A program made the translations under genes and the position numbers. From contig NZ_JAHRDV010000001.1 in NCBI RefSeq assembly GCF_019083805.1, positions 62,001-126,000 of the forward strand: a stretch of 64,000 nt of DNA, written 5' to 3'. This DNA is from Acetobacter estunensis. GTDB taxonomy: Bacteria; Pseudomonadota; Alphaproteobacteria; Acetobacterales; Acetobacteraceae. Numbering within the stretch: position 1 is the stretch's first letter; each line of letters starts with the position of its first letter. A model generated the notes under the pieces. It worked only from the letters and a program-made list of their open reading frames with translations. It made no database searches and had not been told where the DNA came from. Positions 9,304-17,908 of the stretch are shown one piece after another.

Positions 9304-10347
9304 CTATGGCCGGAAGATGAATTTTAACTGATGGGTCTGACCCAGCAGGTTTTTCGGAATCGGCAGCTTGGCGCAGGTGGGACTGAGCACCGCTGCCCGC
9401 GCGCGTTCGGCAAGGGCGCGATAGGACGCATCGGAATTCATCCGTGCCTGCGTCTCCGGCGCGAAGCTGACCATGCGGGCCTCGCCAGTCGCGTCCACCG
9501 TGACAATCAAATGAGCGACGAAACTGGCGTAATCCTTGGCCGCTGTGTCCTCGGTGTAGCAGCGACGCACGGAAGCCCCGATGGCCTTCTGCTCCCCCGA
9601 ACTCATCTTGCCCGTAATGTCGCCGTTCGGGGTGCCACCGCCCTTGGGAGATCCTCCGGAATGGGCACTCGCCTCAGACTTGGGGGCATGCGTCTGCTTC
9701 GTGTCAGCCCGGAACGAATCCAAGGTTTCCAGAAGCGAATGCGAATCCGCCTGCGTCTTCTTTGCCGGATTGGGCTGCGTGATGTGCGAGGGCACAGGCA
9801 GGTCCGGCAGTGTGTCCGTCGGCTGCGGTGACGGCGTCGGAGGTGCCACAACATGCGACGTTTCCAACGGCTTGGAGAGCGACGGAGGCACTTCAGCGTG
9901 ACTCGGCTGCGCCTTCACCGGTGGCGTGGGCGGGGTCTTTTCCGCATCCGGTGACGGCTCTTCCACTTTGGGCGGAATCGGCGTGTCAGGCAGCGGAGGC
10001 GCTTCCTGCGCGGGCGGAGGTGGCACGGGTGGTGGCGGTGGAGGTGGTGGAGGCGTCTCCTCAGGCGGCAACGGCTTGGGCGGTTCCGGCGTTGGCGGAG
10101 CCTCAGACTTCTCCGGGGCTGCGGGCGCAGGTTCGCTCGCAGCCTTGTCGGCTTTGGCGGGTGAGCCAGTCTCCCCTGACGCCTCTTCGAACTCCATCTC
10201 GACCGGAGGGGGTTCTTTCGGCTCCTCAGGCGGTTTCGGCTGAGGAATGACGATCAGGAACGCCGCCAGCCCAAGAAAATGCAGCATGGCAGACGCTATG
10301 GTCGAGCGCCGCATGAGAATTGTTTCGGAACGGCGAGGCCGTACCAT
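9304..10347 (-). CDS. tolA: TolA/TonB-like energy transducer of the Tol system
   Basis: TolA spans the periplasm from the TolQR motor to TolB and Pal. This 347-residue protein has one N-terminal membrane helix (about 16-36 from the first ATG; a second ATG at 10314 would give a tighter fit), then about 200 residues extremely rich in Pro with runs of PPPPP and Glu/Pro repeats, and a C-terminal globular domain (about 245-347: SVRRCYTEDTAAKDY, VTVDATGEARMVSFAPE, KLKFIFRP-like end) of TolA type. The Pro-rich spacer resembles TonB more than the Ala/Lys helix of E. coli TolA. Its position between tolR and tolB argues for TolA. Confidence 0.9.
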   Translation of the reverse strand: MVRPRRSETILMRRSTIASAMLHFLGLAAFLIVIPQPKPPEEPKEPPPVEMEFEEASGETGSPAKADKAASEPAPAAPEKSEAPPTPEPPKPLPPEETPPPPPPPPPVPPPPAQEAPPLPDTPIPPKVEEPSPDAEKTPPTPPVKAQPSHAEVPPSLSKPLETSHVVAPPTPSPQPTDTLPDLPVPSHITQPNPAKKTQADSHSLLETLDSFRADTKQTHAPKSEASAHSGGSPKGGGTPNGDITGKMSSGEQKAIGASVRRCYTEDTAAKDYASFVAHLIVTVDATGEARMVSFAPETQARMNSDASYRALAERARAAVLSPTCAKLPIPKNLLGQTHQLKFIFRP

Positions 10348-10449
10348 GCGAAAGATTCCCGACGTCAGCCAGCACTCCGGCCAGCCGCCATGCGACTGCC
10401 GGAGCGCTGGAACAGGAAAGAAGTGAAAAAGCGGATCATCGGGGCGGAC

Positions 10450-10887
10450 TCACTGCCCCGAAGCAGCGGGCTGCTGCGCCAGAAGCGCAACATGCGTAAA
10501 GCCACCGGCCGTGATCTGCCCCATCACCTGCATCACCTTGCCGTAGTCGATATGAGCATCGCCGCGCACGAAGATGCGATGCTCCGAATCGTTCTGGGCC
10601 GCAGCCTTGAGCTGCTCCACCAGTTGATCGGACGAAACCGGATTGTCCCCAAGATAGATCGAACCGTCCGCCTTGATGGAGACGGTGATCGGCTTGGTGT
10701 CGGTGTTCACCGGCTTGGCATCGGTCTTGGGCAGATCGACATTCACGCCGCTCGTCATCATGGGCGATGTGACCATGAAGATGATGAGCAGGACGAGCAT
10801 CACGTCTACCAACGGCGTGACGTTGATGTCCGACATCGGCCGACGACGCCTGCGCGGACCTCTCCCTCCTCCGAGCGACACGCCCAT
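10450..10887 (-). CDS. tolR: TolR, ExbD/TolR family motor subunit
   Basis: TolR is the proton-channel partner of TolQ. The 145-residue protein has a basic N-terminus, the motif MSDINVTPLVDVMLVLLIIFM at 18-38 whose Asp in the membrane helix is the proton-carrying residue of the family, and a periplasmic domain with ISIKADGSIYLGD-like strands. It starts three bases after the tolQ stop, so the two are surely co-transcribed. Length is normal. Confidence 0.95.
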   Translation of the reverse strand: MGVSLGGGRGPRRRRRPMSDINVTPLVDVMLVLLIIFMVTSPMMTSGVNVDLPKTDAKPVNTDTKPITVSIKADGSIYLGDNPVSSDQLVEQLKAAAQNDSEHRIFVRGDAHIDYGKVMQVMGQITAGGFTHVALLAQQPAASGQ

Positions 10888-10890
10888 GAC

Positions 10891-11610
10891 TTACGCCCTT
10901 TCCTCGGACTGACGTGACAGGATCGCGGCAAACTCGGTGCCGAAACCTTCCAGGCGGTCCTGAAAATGCGCCAGCGAATTACTGATGACGTTATAGCCAA
11001 TCACAGCGGGAATGGCGGTCACGAGACCGATGGCGGTCGCGAACAGCGCTTCTGAAATGCCCGGCGCCACAACACTGAGATTGGTGTTGTGCATTGCGGC
11101 AATCGAGCTGAACGAATGCATGATACCCCACACGGTGCCGAAGAGACCGATGAACGGCGCAACCGGACCAATGGTGGCCAGAAAGATCATCCAGCGTTCC
11201 AGACGGTCCATCTCGCGGGTGATGGTGATCGACATGGCCCTGTCAACGCGCTCCTGCACGCCGCCATGCACGAGATCCACGCCCGGAATCCGCGAAGACC
11301 GGCGCCATTCGCCCATAGCTGCGCCAAAAATGGCTGCCATCGGATGAGTGGGCTTGGCACCTTCGCTTTCATATAGATCGTCAAGACTCCCACCGGACCA
11401 GAAACGGTCTTCAAAAGCCGTTGCCTGACGCTCCACGCGGCGAAGAGTCACAATCTTGTCGAAGATGATCGCCCACACCCAGATGCTGCACCCGATCAGG
11501 CCAAGCATCACCAGCTTGACGACCAGGGACGCCTGCACGAACAGACCCCATAGGGACAAATTCCCGGCCGCCGCCGCGCCGAGATTTGCCGCGTCTACCG
11601 CATGATCCAA
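10891..11610 (-). CDS. tolQ: TolQ, MotA/TolQ/ExbB family proton channel
   Basis: TolQ forms the inner-membrane proton channel that drives the Tol-Pal system. The 239-residue protein has the expected three membrane helices (about 25-45, 137-157, 172-195) and the conserved cytoplasmic segment RWMIFLATIGPVAPFIGLFG with GTVWGIMHSF and GISEALFATAIGLVTAIPA. The frame starts with TTG at 11610; an AGGAGG lies about six bases upstream, which makes this rare start credible because the nearby ATG is out of frame. The tolR start follows three bases after its stop. Confidence 0.95.
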   Translation of the reverse strand: MDHAVDAANLGAAAAGNLSLWGLFVQASLVVKLVMLGLIGCSIWVWAIIFDKIVTLRRVERQATAFEDRFWSGGSLDDLYESEGAKPTHPMAAIFGAAMGEWRRSSRIPGVDLVHGGVQERVDRAMSITITREMDRLERWMIFLATIGPVAPFIGLFGTVWGIMHSFSSIAAMHNTNLSVVAPGISEALFATAIGLVTAIPAVIGYNVISNSLAHFQDRLEGFGTEFAAILSRQSEERA

Positions 11611-11765
11611 AAATGCCTCCTGTCCTTGCGGACGTACTTATGTCTCGTCCCAGCGGGACCCTCATCCACCGCAATGGAGGACAGCAACGATCCCGACTCG
11701 ATCCATCATCGAATCACGCCGCGATCCTTAATGACTTCCCGACCAAAGCAGAAGATGCCTTGAGA

Positions 11766-12185
11766 TCACGACAACCGGTTAACCGCGAGCCGATCGAGAA
11801 GAGCACGCCACAAAGGCGGAAATCGGGCAGGACGTCCATCCGTCACACGGATGCAGGCCAGTCGCACATCGACATGCACGCACAGCGTCTCACCTCGAAA
11901 AATATCCTGCACCAGCCGACAGCTTGCCCCGCCCTGCTCAGCAAGGTGCGTGCGCACGGTCAGAATATCGTCAAGCCGGGCCGGCACATGGAAATCCATC
12001 GACGCCTGCCGCACGACAAAGGCCAACCCATGATCGTTGAGCAATTCGATGGGAGCCATGCCCTGACTGCGGATGGCCTCCGTCCGGGCGCGCTCGGCGA
12101 ACGCGAGGTAACGAGCGTGATAAACCACTCCTCCAGCATCGGTATCCTCGTAATACACCCGGAAATCGATGCTGTGCGTGATCAT
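11766..12185 (-). CDS. ybgC: Tol-Pal associated acyl-CoA thioesterase YbgC
   Basis: YbgC is a hotdog-fold acyl-CoA thioesterase almost always encoded just before tolQ. The motif VYYEDTDAGGVVYHARYL at about 10-27 contains the family's catalytic Asp, and HVPARLDDILTVRT follows. The start at 12185 (139 residues) has GGAGGG about seven bases upstream; the frame is open further to 12275, but that would overlap ruvB by 73 bases. The gap to tolQ is 155 bp. The physiological acyl substrate cannot be read from sequence. Confidence 0.9.
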   Translation of the reverse strand: MITHSIDFRVYYEDTDAGGVVYHARYLAFAERARTEAIRSQGMAPIELLNDHGLAFVVRQASMDFHVPARLDDILTVRTHLAEQGGASCRLVQDIFRGETLCVHVDVRLACIRVTDGRPARFPPLWRALLDRLAVNRLS

Positions 12186-12202
12186 CGCCCTGCCCTCCTG
12201 CC

Positions 12203-13246
12203 TCAGTCCTCGGCAAGCAGATCGTACTGCCCACCCTGTGCTGATGGTGGTGGCACAAGCCCGAGGTGACGCCAACCTCGCTCCCCGAGAACACGCCCCC
12301 GGCTGGTGCGCAGAACCAGTCCTTCCTGAATGAGATACGGCTCGATCACGTCTTCAAGCGTATCGCGTGCCTCGGCCAAGGCGGCCGCAAGTGTCTCGAC
12401 ACCGACCGGCCCACCATTGTGAAACTCCGCAATCCGTCGCAGATAGCGGCGATCCATTGCATCCAGTCCCAGACTGTCCACTTCCAGACGGGTCAAAGCC
12501 GCATCCGCCAGTTCGGCTCCAACAGGTGCGCTGTCTGGATTGCCTACTGACGCAAAATCCCGCACCCGTCGCAAAAGACGCCCAGCGATACGGGGAGTGC
12601 CGCGCGAACGCCGCGCGATTTCTCCAGCTCCGGCATCCGTAAGAGCGAAACCCAGCTTGCGCGCGCCGCGTGCGACAATGAGCTGAAGTTCCTCCGGCGT
12701 GTAGAAAACGAGTCTCAGCGGAATCCCGAAACGATCCCGCAAAGGTGTGGCGAGCAGACCAGCGCGCGTGGTGGCAGCGACAAGGGTAAACGGCGCGAGA
12801 TCGATCCGCACGGAACGGGCCGCCGGCCCTTCTCCTATAATAAGATCGAGCTGGAAATCCTCCATGGCCGGATAGAGAATTTCCTCAATGGCCGGCTGAA
12901 GGCGATGAATCTCATCGATGAACAGCACATCACGCGGCTGAAGATTGGTCAGAATGGCCGCGAGATCACCGGCGCGCTGGATGACCGGACCAGACGTCGC
13001 CCGAAACCCCACCCCCAGTTCACGTGCCACAATCTGCGCCAACGTGGTCTTGCCCAAACCCGGTGGCCCATGCAGCAGGACATGATCCAGAGCCTCGTCA
13101 CGATTGCGGGCGGCTTCAATGAAAATGGAAAGATTCTCACGACTGGTCTTCTGACCTGTGAAATCGGCAAGAGTCTGCGGCCGCAACGCACCTTCGCCAA
13201 GATCCTCCTCCATGCGGGCAGGATCGAGCGCCCCACGCTCCGTCAT
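12203..13246 (-). CDS. ruvB: Holliday junction branch migration DNA helicase RuvB
   Basis: RuvB is the hexameric AAA+ motor that drives branch migration of Holliday junctions with RuvA. In 347 residues it shows Walker [13 protein letters not shown] at about 60-71, Walker B FIDEIHRL, the sensor-1 VAATTRAG and the C-terminal winged-helix end [13 protein letters not shown]. Its ATG overlaps the ruvA stop as ATGA, so translation is coupled. ybgC begins 17 bases after its stop. Confidence 0.97.
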   Translation of the reverse strand: MTERGALDPARMEEDLGEGALRPQTLADFTGQKTSRENLSIFIEAARNRDEALDHVLLHGPPGLGKTTLAQIVARELGVGFRATSGPVIQRAGDLAAILTNLQPRDVLFIDEIHRLQPAIEEILYPAMEDFQLDLIIGEGPAARSVRIDLAPFTLVAATTRAGLLATPLRDRFGIPLRLVFYTPEELQLIVARGARKLGFALTDAGAGEIARRSRGTPRIAGRLLRRVRDFASVGNPDSAPVGAELADAALTRLEVDSLGLDAMDRRYLRRIAEFHNGGPVGVETLAAALAEARDTLEDVIEPYLIQEGLVLRTSRGRVLGERGWRHLGLVPPPSAQGGQYDLLAED

Positions 13247-13860
13247 TGGGCCAATTCCTTCAGCGCATCGCGGATGATGACATCAAGAGAAGCTGCCTTC
13301 CCCGCATCAGCGATCAGACGCGACACCACAGGCCAAGCCTCCGCGCGCCGGAACCCCAACCCGGCAAGCGCCAGAAGAGCATCCCCCTCGATGGATCCTG
13401 CCGAATCAGCCGAGGCAATGATAGCCGCAGCAGCCGTGCCACTCCCTCCGCCCGGCATTTTTGCGGCCCTGTCGCGCAGTTCGGTCAACAACCGGTCGGC
13501 CAGCCGCGCCCCCACACCGGGCGCACGCGTAAGACTCGCCTTGTCTCCACTTGCGACTGCCGCGATCAACTCTCCAGGCGACAAGGTGGACAGTAAGCCA
13601 AGAGCCACTTTCGCCCCAACGCCCTGAATGGAAGTGAGCACCCGAAACCATTCCCGCTCGGCTCCATCCGCAAAGCCGTAAAGGAGAATTGCGTCCTCGC
13701 GCACCACGGTTTCCACGAGAACGCGCGCAAGCTCCGGTGGCTGCGGCAATGCGGAAAGCGTGCGTGTGGAAGCCTGAACCAGATATCCCACGCCATTCAC
13801 GTCGATGACGCAGCGATCCGCCTCGACCTGCGCCAGCAACCCGGCAAGAGAGGCAATCAT
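13243..13860 (-). CDS. ruvA: Holliday junction branch migration protein RuvA
   Basis: RuvA tetramers bind four-way DNA junctions and load RuvB. The 205-residue protein begins with the OB-fold [21 protein letters not shown], has the helix-hairpin-helix region with [14 protein letters not shown] and [16 protein letters not shown] (about 75-130), an Ala/Ser linker, and the C-terminal domain III ([20 protein letters not shown]) that contacts RuvB. It overlaps both neighbours by one to four bases in ruvC-ruvA-ruvB order. Confidence 0.96.
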   Translation of the reverse strand: MIASLAGLLAQVEADRCVIDVNGVGYLVQASTRTLSALPQPPELARVLVETVVREDAILLYGFADGAEREWFRVLTSIQGVGAKVALGLLSTLSPGELIAAVASGDKASLTRAPGVGARLADRLLTELRDRAAKMPGGGSGTAAAAIIASADSAGSIEGDALLALAGLGFRRAEAWPVVSRLIADAGKAASLDVIIRDALKELAQ

Positions 13861-14399
13861 CAGCGCCCTCCCCGTGCACGAGCGGAAGCGCTACGCTGCC
13901 CCTGCGCCACGCGAAGCGTGCTGGCGCGGTGATGGGCATGGCAGATGACAACCGCCAGCGCATCGGAAGCGTCCGCTCGAGAGATTGTCGCGGTGGGCAG
14001 CAGACGACGGACCATCATCTCGACCTGATCTTTCGTGGCCGCTCCCGTTCCCACGACCGCGCGTTTGACAGCCATCGCGCCATATTCCGCGACGGTGAGG
14101 TTTTCCAACGCGGGAGCAAGCAAAGCCACGCCACGGGCATATCCCAGTTTCAGCGTGGAAGAGCCGTTGCGGTTTACATAGGTCTCCTCAACAGCGGCCT
14201 CCGTAGGCTTGTGAGTCTGGATGAGAGCCGTCAGCGCATCGTACAAAGCGCACAGACGAGCGGGAACCGGCTCGTCTCCATCGGTCGCAATCACGCCGTC
14301 CGCCACATGCATCAGACGATTTCCCTCTACGTCGATGACCCCCCAGCCAGTAAAGCGAAGGCCAGGGTCGATACCAATCAGGCGGGTGCGTTCGATCAT
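13860..14399 (-). CDS. ruvC: crossover junction endodeoxyribonuclease RuvC
   Basis: RuvC is the dimeric resolvase that cuts Holliday junctions. Acidic active-site residues are visible in the usual blocks: IGIDPGLRFTGWGV at 8-21 (first Asp), AAVEETYVNRN (Glu) and ASDALAVVICHAHH (Asp). At 179 residues the length is normal, with a basic Arg/Ser-rich tail. It is the first gene of the minus-strand ruv-tol block, so the promoter should lie in the 160-bp divergent gap before the glycosyltransferase at 14561. Confidence 0.96.
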   Translation of the reverse strand: MIERTRLIGIDPGLRFTGWGVIDVEGNRLMHVADGVIATDGDEPVPARLCALYDALTALIQTHKPTEAAVEETYVNRNGSSTLKLGYARGVALLAPALENLTVAEYGAMAVKRAVVGTGAATKDQVEMMVRRLLPTATISRADASDALAVVICHAHHRASTLRVAQGQRSASARARGGR

Positions 14400-14560
14400 G
14401 TTTCGTTCTTACCTGCTGGATGTTGGAAGCGCCAGAGGCGTGGGCCCGCACCCACACTATCCGCAGCCCGAACTCCGAAAGATCACTTTAACCCAATCGT
14501 GCTAGAGGCTCTCGAAACGCGTATTCTTCATGTCCGCGAAAACAGGAGACCGACAGACCT

Positions 14561-15670
14561 ATGGCACGTGTCCGATGTCTGATGATGCAGCGCGACGAAC
14601 CCCTGCTGCTGGAAGCATGGTTCCGTCATCACGGCTATCTGTTCGGTTTCGAGAATCTGACTGTTTTCGACAACGGGTCCATCGATCCCGCGATTCCGGG
14701 CATTCTCGACACCTATGAGCGCGCAGGCGCGACAATCCACCGTGGTCATGATCGCCCTGATGATTTCATTGGCCGGGCCCAGCACTTCGAAAATGTGATC
14801 CGTCATTGGGATGCCGAGGGAGATTACGATTTCGCCCTGATGCTCAATTGCGATGATTTTCTCGCAACGTTCACAGATGCGGGCCTTTCCTGCGCACGCA
14901 GCGCCATCGACAAGGCATTCGACGCTTTTCTTGGCGAAAAGAGCACTCTTGTCATGCCGACAAGTCTGATGAACGTTCCGGAACGACCAGGTTGTTTCAT
15001 GCTGGAGGATCGCCGCAGGAATTTTATTGCCGCAGGAACGCTGGGGCACATCGATCAGGGACTGGCTGGCACAATGTCGGGCAAATCCGAAGAATGGTGT
15101 GATACGCCCTTCACCTGCCTGCACATGAGCAACCGGCCCATCGAAGCAAGAGCCGAACAGGCACGTCAACGCCTTGGAGTGGCCGAAAAAGCGCCTGCCG
15201 ATTCCCGTCGCACGCTTGCCCAACTCGATCCTTATGCACGTGAAAACCGGCATCTCACGATGACGGCTGCTCGTCAGCTTGCCGCTTTTTCAAAGGGCGT
15301 GTTTGTCCAGTTCCCTGCTTTTGTCGCCCAGCTTCGCGCACTCGGAATTACCACGCCTTTTCTGGTGGGCGATGCGGCACTCCCTACAGAGTCCACATTC
15401 GGTTTGTGGCAAGTGGCTCCACGCCGAAAAGACCGGTTCACGCCCTTCGATGGAAACATCTACACAGAGCATAATCCTGATGTTGCGGCTGTCGGCACGC
15501 CTCCTCTGCGTCATTATCTCAGTCACGGACATGCTGAAGGACGCCGAGTACGGACAGCGGAAGACGAAGAAACCTTCACCCCACTTGTTTCCGCAGAACT
15601 TCAGTCAAGCACCCAGCCCAAGCCAGCTCGCAAGCTACGCAATACCTTGAAAACACGCGCTAAGAACTAA
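14561..15670 (+). CDS. glycosyltransferase family 2-like protein (first of a tandem pair)
   Basis: This 369-residue protein matches the Glyco_tranf_2_4 type: it begins MARVRCLMMQRDE, continues AWFRHHGYLFGFENLTVFDNGS (a nucleotide-sugar binding GT-A start at about 20-41) and has the metal-site region LNCDDFL at about 95-101. In the downstream paralogue this reads LDCDEFL, so the first Asp of the DxD motif is Asn here, which may reduce or change activity. The C-terminus carries a YTEHNPDVAAVG ... HYLSHGHAEGR motif often attached to polysaccharide glycosyltransferases. The likely role is decoration of surface polysaccharide; donor and acceptor are unknown. Confidence 0.8.
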   Translation: MARVRCLMMQRDEPLLLEAWFRHHGYLFGFENLTVFDNGSIDPAIPGILDTYERAGATIHRGHDRPDDFIGRAQHFENVIRHWDAEGDYDFALMLNCDDFLATFTDAGLSCARSAIDKAFDAFLGEKSTLVMPTSLMNVPERPGCFMLEDRRRNFIAAGTLGHIDQGLAGTMSGKSEEWCDTPFTCLHMSNRPIEARAEQARQRLGVAEKAPADSRRTLAQLDPYARENRHLTMTAARQLAAFSKGVFVQFPAFVAQLRALGITTPFLVGDAALPTESTFGLWQVAPRRKDRFTPFDGNIYTEHNPDVAAVGTPPLRHYLSHGHAEGRRVRTAEDEETFTPLVSAELQSSTQPKPARKLRNTLKTRAKN

Positions 15671-15712
15671 GGCGGGAGCAACTCAACAATAGGAAAGATA
15701 GAGCCGGTATCT

Positions 15713-16747
15713 ATGGCGCGTGTCAGATGCATCATGATGCAGCGCGATGAGCATCTTCTCCTCGACGCATGGGTTCGTCACTATGCCTATCTGTTCGGAT
15801 TTGAAAATCTCCTGATATTCGACAATGGCTCCACCGATCCGGCTGTTCTGGATACTCTCACACAGTATGAAACCGCTGGGGTTTCCGTTCTGCGGGAACA
15901 CAACCGGATTGAAGACTTTCACGGAAAAAACGATCATTTCCGCAATGTGATTTCCAATTGGGACGCTCGAGGAGATTACGACTTTGTTCTTCCATTGGAC
16001 TGCGATGAATTCTTGGGCGTTTGCACAAAGACCGGCGCAAGCTTTTCCCGGTCAGCTATTCACGCACATTTCAATGCTTTGCTGGGAGAGCGTCGCGCGT
16101 TGAAAATATCTCCCTGCCTTTTCAATATACCCGATATTCCCGCCGGGTTTCGCGCATGTCATTTCACCAAGACTTTTGTCGCAGCACGAACCTTGCAGAC
16201 ACTCGATCATGGTTTTCATGCCGCCACTTCACACGCAGAGACCGGCTGGCGGGAAACCGATTTTGTCTACATACACATGCACAACAAGCCTTTTGCGCTG
16301 CTCTGCGAACATGCGCGACGTAAACTGGCCTATTATGTTGACGTAACAGATCATAAGGCTCTGAGCACATATCGTGGACCAGGCCACCATCTCGCTCCCT
16401 ACCTCCTGACAGATGAACAAACATGGCAGGAGAAGCTCAGGAAGGAGCACCTTTTCGGCATTCCGTCGTTCATTACGCACATGCAGGCGCTTGGAATTCG
16501 GTCTGCCTATTTTGGATGCGACAAACCCGCTTCCCATTCAGGAGATACAGTTCACCTGCTTGATATTGGTTCCAATGGATATATCCACGAAGAGATTTTC
16601 GATCCGCAGAAATGGCGACAAAACCATCCGGACTCACCGGATACATTCAAAGCCTGCCTGAAATTCCGCTCATGCAGACAGGGGTTTTCGTCTTTATTCT
16701 CTAAACCGCTCTGGAAACATCAGAAAAACGGTCTTCTAGGGACATGA
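15713..16747 (+). CDS. glycosyltransferase family 2-like protein (second of a tandem pair)
   Basis: The 344-residue product is a clear paralogue of the preceding gene: the first 100 residues align without gaps (MARVRCIMMQRDE, AYLFGFENLLIFDNGSTDP, GDYDFVLPLDCDEFLG). The DxD motif is intact as DCD at about 96-98. It lacks the NPDV/HYLSHG C-terminal motif of its partner and ends in a basic segment. The two genes are 42 bp apart and probably form one transcript ended by the hairpin at 16766. A cytoplasmic polysaccharide-assembly role is inferred. Confidence 0.8.
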   Translation: MARVRCIMMQRDEHLLLDAWVRHYAYLFGFENLLIFDNGSTDPAVLDTLTQYETAGVSVLREHNRIEDFHGKNDHFRNVISNWDARGDYDFVLPLDCDEFLGVCTKTGASFSRSAIHAHFNALLGERRALKISPCLFNIPDIPAGFRACHFTKTFVAARTLQTLDHGFHAATSHAETGWRETDFVYIHMHNKPFALLCEHARRKLAYYVDVTDHKALSTYRGPGHHLAPYLLTDEQTWQEKLRKEHLFGIPSFITHMQALGIRSAYFGCDKPASHSGDTVHLLDIGSNGYIHEEIFDPQKWRQNHPDSPDTFKACLKFRSCRQGFSSLFSKPLWKHQKNGLLGT

Positions 16748-16765
16748 ACTTTCTCGTGCGTCAAA

Positions 16766-16790
16766 GGAAGGGAAGCGCTACTTCCCTTCC
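16766..16790. terminator. hairpin between convergent genes
   Basis: A perfect 10-bp stem (GGAAGGGAAG / CTTCCCTTCC) with a five-base loop lies between the convergent glycosyltransferase gene (stop 16747) and the minus-strand gene ending at 16800. There is no T tract, so it is a probable but not certain bidirectional terminator. Confidence 0.5.
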
Positions 16791-16799
16791 CTCCTGTCA

Positions 16800-17489
16800 T
16801 CAGGGAGCAGGTGTTGCTGGCGATGAAGGAACACCACTGCCCGCAGCACCATCATGAACCACCACTGACGGCGTAGCTTCCCGGTTCAGGACAATGAACG
16901 ATACGGCCTCCATCGTGGTGACATCCACGTTGTCGTTCGGCTTGAGCTGAGCCAGCAGAGGCAGAAAAACCTGCCGATGCACAACAACATCCCGTGTCGT
17001 TCCAGATGGATCCTGAACCGTCACCCTATTGTGGGGAAGATCCACAGCCACGACGCGGTCGCGCTTGCGTCGGAACGAAACGAGCATCCCGCGAGGATGA
17101 CGATTGACATAGCTACGCGCGGTTGAAACCGTCGATTCAGGCGCTTCAGACCCCGGAGCCGCCAGTGCCGCATCCAATGTTTTCACAACATGCATGCGCA
17201 CACGATCCCCCGGCTGAAGATGAGGTAGCGCATGCGCCTTGCGGGGGACGTCGATTGTAAACAGATCGCCGTCGACATCGCGCAACAGCACCTCTCCATT
17301 GCTGGCATCGATGGTCTCAACGGTCGCTGTCGTGGTTTCGGTGGTCGTAATCACACCTTGAGCCCGCGCATCCTCCATAATGGGAAGCGGCGTCATTCCG
17401 GCAAGCGCCAGGAAGACAAACAGGGAACTAGACGCAGGCGCCATCCGCCGGAACGAACTTCTGATCTTCATGGTTTCCGTCAAACTCAT
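16800..17489 (-). CDS. secreted protein of unknown function
   Basis: I do not recognise a named family. The 229-residue product has a basic N-terminus and a hydrophobic segment (about 14-34) ending near DARAQG, a likely Sec signal peptide, so the mature protein should be periplasmic. The body is rich in Thr and Val with two repeat-like beta segments: ATVETIDASNGEVLLRDVDG followed by FTIDVPRKAHALPHLQPGDR, and later VAVDLPHNRVTVQDPSGT followed by MEAVSFIVLNREA. This internal duplication suggests two small beta-barrel domains. An alternative ATG is at 17471. The C-terminus is Ala/Pro/Ser-rich. Confidence 0.65.
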   Translation of the reverse strand: MSLTETMKIRSSFRRMAPASSSLFVFLALAGMTPLPIMEDARAQGVITTTETTTATVETIDASNGEVLLRDVDGDLFTIDVPRKAHALPHLQPGDRVRMHVVKTLDAALAAPGSEAPESTVSTARSYVNRHPRGMLVSFRRKRDRVVAVDLPHNRVTVQDPSGTTRDVVVHRQVFLPLLAQLKPNDNVDVTTMEAVSFIVLNREATPSVVVHDGAAGSGVPSSPATPAP

Positions 17490-17908
17490 CGTGGTACAGA
17501 TGGCGGGACGTTACAGCCTCCACCACATAAGCGCCATTCTTGTTTCTCGCAGGCGAGTTTCCCGATCCATGCAAGGACCCTTCCAACCTGTTTGAACATT
17601 ACCTGTAGTCGAAGAGTCCTGGCCGAAAATCCAGGCTCCTGTTGATGAATACAGCAGCAATCGGCCCATTTCTCTATAACTAAATTATCACGTCGGCTCA
17701 TTTTTTGGACGCTCCAACTACATCCTCGTCATTCTATATAAAGAGAATAACGGCCCCCACTTCAGCAATGCATTGAATGGATGCTTTTCTTTTTTGGCCT
17801 CTGACATATTTTGAAATAAATAACGAAAGCCAAAAACTTAAAAAGTTCCCCTTTGACGTAAATTTAACGATATGAGATTTTAACAAAAGTGAACTACGTC
17901 GAGATGTC
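17490..17908. other. AT-rich intergenic region
   Basis: This 419-bp divergent gap is clearly richer in A and T than its neighbours, especially 17740-17890. No convincing gene or RNA was seen. A TTGACG at 17853 could be a -35 element for the acyltransferase, but no good -10 box stands at the right distance. The unusual composition together with the acyltransferase may reflect horizontal acquisition. Confidence 0.5.
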
